Shown here piece after piece: positions 51,701 to 64,000 of a stretch of 64,000 bases of DNA (positions are counted from its first letter, which is position 1; every line of letters begins with the position of its first letter). Under the pieces are notes generated by a model. The model was given only the letters and a program-made list of their open reading frames with translations, ran no database searches and was not told where the DNA came from. This stretch comes from Nematostella vectensis. Lineage: Eukaryota > Cnidaria > Anthozoa > Actiniaria > Edwardsiidae. The translations under genes were made by a program, and so were the position numbers. The DNA lies in assembly GCF_932526225.1 (NCBI RefSeq), contig NC_064035.1, positions 15,176,469 through 15,240,468 of the forward strand. Reading direction: 5' to 3'.

Positions 51701-54700
51701 GTAGGAGTAGGTGTCCATGTCTTTTGTAACTGAGGGCATGGTTTCACCCATTTGCAGTGAAGTGATGGAACATGTATGCTCCACAACCTCTATACAAGAA
51801 AACACAGTGAAGAGATGATAATAAGGCTTGTGGGGTAAAAAGGGGGTGGTAATATTTTAACTAAAATTACATTCTTTAAAGAGGAAGGTACTGTAGTATT
51901 AGGCGATAAAGAATCAATAAAGATTTTTTACATATTTCATTCAAATGTTAATTTATCACTTTTACAAGAAATGTTCTTTAACCCTATTCAGACCAGGCTT
52001 TTTGACGCTTCCTCTGACCGGGGGGGGGGGGGGGGGGGGTTGCTCTTTCGGCCCCCCATCCGTAACTTTTGAACCATTGGAGCTATTATGACCAATTTTC
52101 ATAGAATCATTCTCTGACAAAGAGGAACAAAATGATATATTGTGTTGACACAGCAACACAATATGACATCATTATGATGTTATTTAAGGACATATGGTTA
52201 TAAATAGCCTACCTTTCGAAACCTTTGCATAGAACATCCAAAATCCAAAAAAGTTATCATAATCAGTTCGTATTCAAAAAGCGACCGATATTCTGCAAAA
52301 AAAATTGTCTTTGTGACGTCACGATGACGTCACTTAAGTGAGCAGAAACGGGCAATATTTCTGTTTTTGGTAGATGTGTATTTCTGTATGTCTTTTTTCG
52401 ATAATCTTGCAGTAGACATATATTATTAGTGACACTGTTTCTATGACAACAATATATGACACCTGTGACGTCATTGATTGGCATGGTACCTTTAATATAG
52501 CATAAGTTTGCAACTGGACTCTTAATTAAAGCAATAGTTTAAATATATTTCCCAAAAATGTTTTTTTTCTACTTTTTATTTAAAATAGAGGAATATAAAA
52601 AGGATTTTGCCAAAATTAAATGTTAGTTTTAAAAAACAGCGATTTTTAGCTAATCATGTGACATCATCATCCGCCATCTTGGATCCGCCATCTTGGATTT
52701 AATGAAAGTTATTTATTTTTATCAATAAAAGCTGGGTGGCAAAATCTGAAGCTTTTTACAATATTTAATCTTCGTTTCAAGTTGAATTAATGATTTGAGG
52801 TGGATATGAATGTTTTTTTCTATTTCTACAAGCACTATTTCAAGAAGGTCAAAAATTTACAAAAAAACACCACCCCTCCCCCCTAAAATAGAGATGTAAA
52901 TTTTTTATGTTTTTTTTCAAAACGTTTATATGAAATGGATTTACGTTGAGCATGTCGTATTAATAGTTGATCTTAACGACTTAAAGCGTTTTGCCTAATT
53001 TTCATTAAACCTATGTCTCAAAACTTGGTTACTATGGTTACCAGGGTACACATATCAAAATTTTGTTAACACCAAACTGATCCCAGATAAATTTAAGGAA
53101 AAGTCATCAAATTTCAATGCTCTAGCCCTACTAGTTCAAAAACTATTACAGATCAAAGGTGCTGGGGGCCCCAAAGCCCCCCCCCCGGTCTGAATAGGGT
53201 TAAAAAATAACAAAATTTTCCACCACCGTCTTCACAAGTTCCCCCCCCCCCCCCATTGAGTAGACATTAATTTGCCGGCAAGTCAACATGAGCTGCGTCA
53301 ACAATGGCGCATGCTCCATTAATATTCCAAAACAACCATTGACATTTGTCAACACAGGCATGCAGTAGAACATGAAAATAGACAAATGCTTTCTAAATTT
53401 GCAATCACAGATATCAACAGCATTTTGGAGCAGTATGTGTGTCTGCCATTCCTGATACCATTTACACAGACCTACGTAAGCTATATTTTACTTACGGAGG
53501 CCTCTCAACACATCTCCTTCAGCATCTGCTAGCGTTTTGCCTTGTTCCAGTGTTATATTCTTGGCCAGTTCTTTCTGAAAAGCAAATTACCTGAATGTCA
53601 TAACTCTATTTTCTTGTTAATTTGTGAAATCTCCTAGTTTATTCATATCCAAAATCAAGACATTGAATTGGCAACATTTAGGTGGAATATTTTACATTTA
53701 AAATGTGTGGGATACAAGGCAAAAACCCAGAACTCTTTGATCGTTACTCTGCCTGCCAATAATCCACCCACCATGTTTTTTTTAATTAGGTGTTGCAGGT
53801 TGAACATTATCTGTTGTCTGGTGAGGACAGATGACTCCGACCATGAGAGGAATGCTGCAGCAGCAGCATCAACGGCTGCTTGCATCTCATCTTGTGTACA
53901 CTCAGGGACTCTAGTTATCACCTCATTTGTCGCCTGTTTATTAAACGAAAAAAGACTTGCATAAATACCAAGATGATCAGTGTGGCATTTTTGGTTAATA
54001 GCGGGTATTTGTACCATGGCACCCGGGGAGAAGGGGGACATAAAAGGGGGATAATGGTTGTGATACGGGTAGAGGTTGGTGGCAGGGGTGAGGGCGGGAG
54101 GGTAATTGTGGGGATAATGCTACAGTGAGTGGAGCTGGACTATAAGGAGTGTCCGGATAGTGATGTGTTTGTTCTTACCAAAACATAATGAGAAAACAAC
54201 AAAAGTAAAAAAACATGCACATAAATGTATAATAAATGACGGTAACTAAGGAATAGGATATTTCATAGAGCTCTTTGAAAGGTTAAGCAGACTCACATCA
54301 GGCCCGTACCCAGGATTTTTCTTGGGGGAGGTGGAGGGAGTTCTCTGGTAGGAAGTATAGAAATTTATTGGTTGAAACAACCTATGTAACGTTATGTAAA
54401 GTTATATGGTACCAATAAAACATCATGATCATCATCATAAAAATATGACCACCAGCTAAAAAAACAAACAAACAAAAAATGTTTTTTCTATGCCTTTGCA
54501 GTATCTCCACTGGATGTTTTTTGCCAGATTTGACTACATACCAGAGTAATACAGCTCAGGCTTTATAGTTTTGTCTACAAATAGCACGTCTATTGAGAAC
54601 CGAAAGTGGACCTTCGGCCGTTGTGGAGGAGGGGGGGGCGTTCACACCCCCTGCACCCCCCCTGGGTATGGGCCTGCACATGTGTTCTAGTATATGTTTT

Positions 54701-55975
54701 ATCATCAGGAGGTAAGACCAAGTACTAGTCAAATGCGAAGGGTAGATGGAAAATATGCTAATAACACTCACAGGGTTATGGAGATCGATCCATTTAGAGC
54801 TTTTTGAATCTGAAAATTGTCCATTGATAAACATTTTGGTTGTTGGAATCTGTAGTATAAATGAAAACACAAGCAGTTAGTACTAAAATAAGTCACTAGA
54901 TTATGACTAGCCATTACCCTAACCAAGATACTTACACCATCACTGCTATAACGTTTATAAGGAACTCTAGATGGTGAAGCCTGAAAGATGAAATAATAAA
55001 GTTCTATAATAAGACAATGACAAATATATGAGATAAGAGTAGAAGATCATGGCACAATAAATTTTACAATTAAAGAAGGACAATCATGCCTTCATTTTAC
55101 ACCTCTGCACAATACTGGGTCATAAAGAATCCATTTCCATCAGCTAATTAAAGCAAGTGAATAAGGAATTAAATTTCAATTGCAGGTGGTTATTTTGAAG
55201 TTTTCTTGCAATTAAACTGATATATTTTCAATTGTGAACAAAGAAGAGTGGTTGATCAACACTCTTCACGCTTCATCCTCTATCAAACAGATATAACAGT
55301 GGATGAGAGTCCATAAGAGTTTAAACTCTCAAAACTGTTTGACTTTTCACTCTCATTGATTCTTAACGACCCTCATTCACTTTGAACATATTTAAATTTG
55401 ACATGAGAGTTGATGAAAGTAACTGCCCTTTAACCATCTAACATGACATTTTTTAACAGCTATTTTTTTGGGCTAAACTGTAGAATTCAACGCCACAACC
55501 AAACTTATTTGCATCTCCATTGTATTTATTGCACCGTTCTATAGAAATCAAGTTGCAAAGTCCAATTGGAGTTGGATTATACACTTCTACCTTGTACCTT
55601 TTTTTTGTTTGTCTTTATTGACGTGCATGACAATAACAAAAAAGTGAAACATGGACCTCAGAAAAAACTACCAGCATGAGCTGTATGGAGAGTTATACAG
55701 CATATTCCAGATGTTTGCCAAGTAAACATGTATAAAATAAACTCATCGCCATCACTAACATTATTTTTTTACCTGATGATGGCTGTTCATTAAGCTAACT
55801 AAACGAACAAGTTAATTATTTTCTGTTATGCAAGGTTTTTTTTCCATTTTAATTTTACACGAAAAAACAAAGATTTTGGTTACAACTTTCGAAATACTTA
55901 CCTCTTAACAAACAAGTTACTTACCCTCTGTCCTAAGGCCAAAAGACGCCCCAATGTGCAAGAGTTTCGCAGCAT
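45795..55975 (-). CDS. ALDH6A1: Methylmalonate-semialdehyde dehydrogenase, mitochondrial, 18 exons
   Basis: Exons: 45795-45896, 46579-46677, 47839-47943, 48136-48210, 48302-48385, 48557-48654, 49302-49431, 49619-49678, 49923-49979, 50058-50122, 50739-50886, 51359-51389, 51666-51789, 53496-53574, 53772-53933, 54772-54849, 54936-54980, 55925-55975. They give 530 residues, in frame throughout. The enzyme oxidises malonate and methylmalonate semialdehydes to acetyl- and propionyl-CoA in valine and pyrimidine breakdown. The first exon, [17 protein letters not shown], is a basic mitochondrial presequence. '[20 protein letters not shown]', '[10 protein letters not shown]' and '[11 protein letters not shown]' line the NAD site. 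The catalytic Cys is in '[12 protein letters not shown]' (exon 49302). The C-terminal '[13 protein letters not shown]' and '[12 protein letters not shown]' are typical. Confidence 0.97.
46659..47235. repeat. 58-bp minisatellite that copies a splice acceptor and exon start
   Basis: At least eight copies of a 58-bp unit follow the ALDH6A1 exon 46579-46677 in its upstream intron. Two copies are interrupted by a diverged AATGAATGGGATATGTAAAT block, and stray copies lie at about 47481-47520 and 47745. On the minus strand each unit contains the exon's own acceptor CTGCAG and its first 23 coding bases (ATTGGTATCAACGTACCCAT and three more), then diverges. Long ORFs here (for example 46732-47295 minus) are artefacts. 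Confidence 0.92.
47523..47676. mobile_element. Short MITE with CAGNGGCGTAG ends
   Basis: The left end CAGGGGCGTAGGCAGGGGG and the inverse of the right end CAGCGGCGTAGCCAGGATTT are a common animal MITE terminus, probably hAT-type. About 154 bp, within an ALDH6A1 intron. Target duplication unclear. Confidence 0.7.
51982..53199. mobile_element. piggyBac-type MITE with TTAA target duplication
   Basis: CCCTATTCAGACC at the left and its exact inverse GGTCTGAATAGGG at the right are flanked by TTAA on both sides (51978-51981, 53200-53203). That is the piggyBac signature. A G-run (left) and C-run (right) lie just inside the ends. 1218 bp with no transposase, within an ALDH6A1 intron. The interior includes a tandem GCCATCTTGGAT pair. 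Confidence 0.88.
54299..54676. mobile_element. MITE with CAGGCCCRTACCCAGG ends
   Basis: The left end CAGGCCCGTACCCAGGATTT and the right end (inverse) CAGGCCCATACCCAGGGGG enclose about 378 bp. CACAT flanks both sides. Probably hAT-type by the CAGG terminus. Located in an ALDH6A1 intron. Confidence 0.72.
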
Positions 55976-56439
55976 TTTCACAATGTTCCTGAGCGTCACG
56001 TAAAAATGTCGGACCAACGTGGAACACCGGCAAACTGAGGAACGTTATTTCTACTTGGGACGTTATTAGTATAAGACAAAGACGCGACAACCATAAACGA
56101 CGCAAGTATCCTACTGAGAGATAATATGAGAAATAAATATGAGTTTTATGCTCTCTTAGTTGAAAACTTTCACACGTTGTGAAGAACTTCAAAAAATAAA
56201 ATAATAATAATAATAATAAATAAAAATTGGTAATATGATTAAACATCCAGGGAATCCAGGGGATAATATTGATAGTGCTACCTGAGGCCCTCAGATCCAG
56301 TCTCTCGAAGAGACTTTCAGGCCGAGAGAGACTGGAGAAAGTAAGCTTTGTTTCCTTTCTGTGTTCTGGATGTAAATTTTGAAAATTGTTAAAACACCAT
56401 GTCTATCTGAGCAATTTGTTGCGTATTTTTATTTAAAAG
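55976..56439. promoter_or_regulatory. Shared upstream region of ALDH6A1 and LIN52 (divergent)
   Basis: Only 464 bases separate the two start codons, which face away from each other. A palindrome-like segment CAGTCTCTCGAAGAGACT (56296-56313) and AGAGAGACTGGAG follow. This layout suggests a bidirectional promoter; no TATA box is evident. Confidence 0.55.
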
Positions 56440-58327
56440 ATGGATTCCCCTAGTCCTGGTAAGTTTTTATTCGTGTGTATTGTTATTTAAGCTATAAATA
56501 TGGTACTGAATGTCGATTTACTTTTTAGAATCTAACTTTTGATGTCATTAGATACAGAGTGCTAGATGTTAGTAAGGAGATTGTCACACATTTTCCAAAA
56601 AGCCTGGCCTGTTAGCCTTTTGAGACAATGATAACAATGAGAAAGTTCTATTAGTTGATAATGCCCATTTATTTTGCCCCGAGAACGTTAGAAATAACAG
56701 TGTGATACTATCATTTACTCTCACTTTAATGTGTATGTTCAAATAGTGCATGAAAGTTGATGATTGTTCACTATGTGAAACTATCATTCATTCCAGGCGT
56801 ATGTTCAAACAATGAATGATGGTTTACAATGTGAAAAATCCAAGTTTTGATGATTAACATTAGTTTTCTCAAACAGACCATTTAAAAAGTATCTCTCCTT
56901 TTTTGTTTTTTGTTGTTATTTTTTAGAGTTAGATCAGAGTTTGCAAGGGTTACTAAGTCTGGAAACATTGGATAGGGCTTCACCAGATCTCTGGCCTGAA
57001 CAGAGTGAGTACAAGTCTTAGGATGTTGTTTGATGAACAATGCAGATATTTAATTTGGATTCTAATCTCAGACACAAAAACCTGGTTCTTCAATATGGGC
57101 AATTTGAACTACCCCATTTTCTTTTACCTTAAATAATATGCATTTTAGTGCCCAGCAAGTGTCTTCAAATTAGCACCAACTAAAATTATTAATTAAGTGC
57201 CTTCTTTCATTAAGAACCTCCCCCCCCCAATAAGGTGCTTATTCAGCACTCACAGATTCTCCCTTATTATCGAACAATGAAATATGCATACTGAATTATA
57301 TTTGTTACAATTGCAATTTGTGGGCATAATTCCCTCCTAAGCTCGTATAGTATTTGTTATTCATCAAGTGCATGTTTTTTTTTTCTTGTTTTGCTTTCTT
57401 CTCAGTTCCTGGTGTCTCCGACTTTGCTTCTTTGACAGCAAGTGTAAGTTTACATGCACAGCAAAATATTTATGTAGACTCTTACTCTTTATCATTTCTT
57501 TGTAATCAACTACTCATCTCATTTAAGTGTTACAAAACTTAAAAAAAAGGATAGAATGAAATGAAATAAAAATAACAACTGAGAACAATTGCTTAAAAAT
57601 GATCCTTTTCTAGGGAATTTAAGATATACTGTTAGACTAAACAATTAAGACCTGCCATCTTAAGGTTGATAGGCAATCCAGATCCAACACTTTTTCTACA
57701 CTGCACTCTAAAATCCTGAAAAACTATGTTGTTGTAACAAGGAGATTGTCTTATTGTTCACAGCCATACACCCAGAGTAACAGTCCACCCAAATGGCTGA
57801 ATGACTTAGAGAAGGATGATATGGACATGTTACAGGGTAAAACCATGTGATGCATAAGTGTGAACAAACTTTTTATATAAAAGTGGCAAATGCACCAGTT
57901 AACTTCTGGTTGATTATGTAGTCTTGCGGGCTGACAGAAACCTAAACCAATAAAAGACAAAATAATGTATTAGAATCCATGCTATTTAACAGGCCATTTG
58001 GATTATGCTAATCAGTCACATCCTTGAAGAAACTTCTAATAGACTCACTGCTTTTACAATTTTGAGATACTTTTTGCGTATTCCCACAGAATTTGGAAGC
58101 TTGACAACATCACAACTGATGGAAAAAGTCAGAGGCCTCCAGAATTTAGCCTTCCAACTTGGTCTTGATGAAGGTAGAAAATCACTACTTCTACTACTAC
58201 TCCAGTAAAATATGTACCCAAATATGTTAAAAAAATCTCTTAAAATGATTCCTGTTTTGCAGCAAGAGAAATGACAAGAGGGAAGTTCCTCAGTATTCTG
58301 GATAAAAGTAGCAGTGGGAGAAGATAG
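56440..58327 (+). CDS. LIN52: LIN52, subunit of the MuvB/DREAM cell-cycle complex, 6 exons
   Basis: Exons 56440-56458, 56927-57004, 57406-57443, 57764-57836, 58090-58173, 58263-58327 give 118 residues in frame (human 116). LIN52 is the MuvB core subunit that docks the pocket proteins p107/p130. The sequence keeps the LxSxE-like pocket-binding motif ('LLSLE') and the DYRK1A site Ser in 'RASPDLWPEQ', whose phosphorylation promotes DREAM assembly and G0 repression. 'SPPKWLNDLEKDDMDML' and the C-terminal helix 'LMEKVRGLQNLAFQLGLDEA' plus 'REMTRGKFLSIL' match the LIN9-binding region. The first exon has only six codons, so the extreme N-terminus is less certain. Confidence 0.95.
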
Positions 58328-60072
58328 TTTGAAAGCATTACAACAACAATTTGTATATGCTCTCATCTCATATACCTACTTATAGTTGTGACATTAGAGT
58401 GCCAACAGTAAAAGCATGAAAGTTTAGTAAACTAAATTGCACTATTCAGTACAATTACTAAATAGTGAATTGTCAATTTACAGTACCTCACAAAATAGTG
58501 TGGCCACTCAACTGAAAAAAACATACAGTAGCTGTCAATTCACCCGATTTAGGCTGGTGTCACAAGATATTGGACCTCAACACAAGCTGCATTGGCTCTC
58601 TTGGGTTTTTCCACATATGTACTGTATTTCACATTATTTCACAAGATTTCTGTCCAAGTTGGGCTGACAGCTATGAAAACAGTGAGACAAAAGAAAACGA
58701 GAAAAAAAAGCAAAAGCCGAGATCCAACTGTTTTACTAGATAGTGGCATTTCAATTCAACCATTTTCACTAAATTTTACCAAGTAGAACTATTTACTAAC
58801 TATTTCAGTGATGGCTAACTTATGCCTGCTTGATACACATCAATGCCAAACACATTACAGGACTCGTGCTTGGAGTTCAGCTGCTAGAATAACCTATCAG
58901 TTTAGTTCAACCTTTAGTGTTCTTTATGAAAGACAATTTTTAGAAATATTTTTTAATAAAGAAGTGAGATTGATGATGTATATTCATTTATCTATTCCCT
59001 TAGGGGAGGTTGTTGTGAGGATCAGAAGAAAATGAATCCAATATAAAAGGCACCACAACAAAATTGAACCAACCAAACTATTATTTCAAAATTTGGTCCT
59101 TTTTCTTTTTGCTTATGGTCTGTTTTTCAGATAATGGGGATTGTGAAATCAGAGCAAAAACACACCTTTTTTTTCTTAAATTCCACATAATATGGCCCCA
59201 TTGTCTGGAAAACAGACCTTTTATTTAAAAAAAAACCCTGTTTTTGAGGGTGTACATTAAGAATTGAATAAACCTCATAGCTTACACAAATCTGAATTTG
59301 TTATAGATCTTCTCTGGATAAATCCATCTTGTATATTTCAGATCACTTGATTTGATCATCCTGTGGATACTGGATTCTGTAAGGATTTATTATATCTATA
59401 TAAGGGAAAGGCTGCCACAAATGCTAACATGTTGGTTGTCCATAATGAATTTCATCAAATACATTTATTCAGGATTCTAAAAAGGGATTTTCAAAGTATG
59501 ATGGAAAAAACAAGGACTCAAATATCAATCATCTATTGCATTTTATTAATCAGTTTGCTCTTCTTTATGGCTTGACCGGAATCCATTCTGAATTGTTTGA
59601 CATGTATATGTACAATTTAGTCATCCACCCCTTAGGACCCATTTAGTGTTCGTTATCAGTCCATTGCAGGTTGCTGTACCCCTTGGTTCTCTCAACGTTC
59701 CACATACAGTACGCTATTCAAGTCTAGGGGGGATCAGGTTTCTGCACCTGAGATGGATAAATGCCCGCAGACTCTCATTTGCGCTATCCCAATTTTTAGT
59801 AATAAATCATTTGACCTAAAACAAGACATTACAGTTACATTTTGCCGAACGATCTTGGATGCGGTCGCCAAGGTTTTGCTGTGGAAAACATTGAAATAAT
59901 TTCGGTCACCACCTAAGATGACTAAAATAAATTGAAAACATGAGCTGCTGACTGTAGAGAGCACGAGAATTTGGATAAATATGAACTCCTCCACTTCCTA
60001 ACAGTGTGGCCTTTTGGTCTATTCAGCTTGTCTCTTGTCCCAGTTCAATGTCCATTGCATCATCCAAACATT
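58328..60072. other. Region between LIN52 and SRP54, no supported gene
   Basis: Presumably the LIN52 3' untranslated region followed by intergenic DNA. AATAAA at about 58957 is a possible poly(A) signal. The two genes converge. No other feature is supported. Confidence 0.5.
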
Positions 60073-63808
<3,736 letters not shown>

Positions 63809-64000
63809 CTAGTTTAGACATGGTCAGTTGAATATACTGTATCATGGGATTGCAGACTTGCCCATGTCTCCACTACATTATCAATAGTCACTCTTTTAAT
63901 TTTATATTTTGTTTGCACAGTATCATAAATGTCAGAAGGCAAAGTTTAGAGGATGGAAAACATCCCTATTTTCTCCACGTTTCTTTTGTTAAACATGTTT

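Overview
The window looks like a piece of an animal nuclear genome, most likely a cnidarian and probably an anthozoan (sea anemone or coral). That placement is an inference from the mix of genes, repeats and virus type, not a species identification. From about 8.2 kb rightward it is AT-rich and carries conserved animal genes broken by many short GT-AG introns, separated by minisatellites and non-autonomous DNA transposons. The first 8.2 kb is different: compact, intron-free, tightly packed and clearly viral.

Region 1 (1-8.2 kb) is a viral gene block, either endogenous or an assembled viral end. Six genes on the plus strand look like a virion module: three small membrane proteins, a coiled-coil/membrane protein, a penton-like minor capsid protein, a glycine-rich membrane protein and a large 508-residue structural candidate (seven ORFs in all). 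Four genes on the minus strand look regulatory: a Cys/His zinc-repeat protein, an ankyrin protein, a TFIIB-like factor and a small tail-anchored protein. Nearly every gene is preceded by a TTAAAG-centred promoter motif whose flanks differ between the strands. Several plus-strand leaders also contain perfect hairpins, and a short palindromic repeat is embedded in three ORFs and lies near two others. The gene content suggests a Polinton/adintovirus-like or related virus. No integrase, DNA polymerase, ATPase or protease is visible, so only part of it is here. All ORFs are open. A 10-copy tandem repeat (8.22-8.53 kb) separates it from host-like DNA.

Region 2 (8.5-29 kb) begins with a TATA/NRF1-type promoter and a poorly resolved spliced gene. 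It then holds a complete 13-coding-exon SLC35F5-like transporter on the minus strand (10960-25839). Its introns are stuffed with a 26-bp and a 20-bp minisatellite, a 3-kb long-inverted-repeat element, and a 29-bp minisatellite of roughly 120 copies that is split by a 5'-truncated LINE.

Region 3 (29.5-43.5 kb) carries an intronless tandem-duplicated Spot14/MID1IP1-like gene, an intronless rhodopsin-class GPCR, two tRNA-derived SINE candidates and CCT5 (chaperonin epsilon subunit, 10 exons), all genes on the minus strand.

Region 4 (44-64 kb) carries an hAT-like element with 8-bp target duplications. It also holds ALDH6A1 (18 exons, with a minisatellite grown from its own splice acceptor and a piggyBac-type MITE in an intron), a divergent LIN52 (6 exons) sharing its promoter region, and the 3' eleven exons of SRP54, two of whose introns use GC donors. 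SRP54 runs off the right edge. For SLC35F5, CCT5, ALDH6A1 and LIN52 I checked that exon lengths keep the reading frame from start to stop, and for SRP54 that frame is kept across all visible exons.
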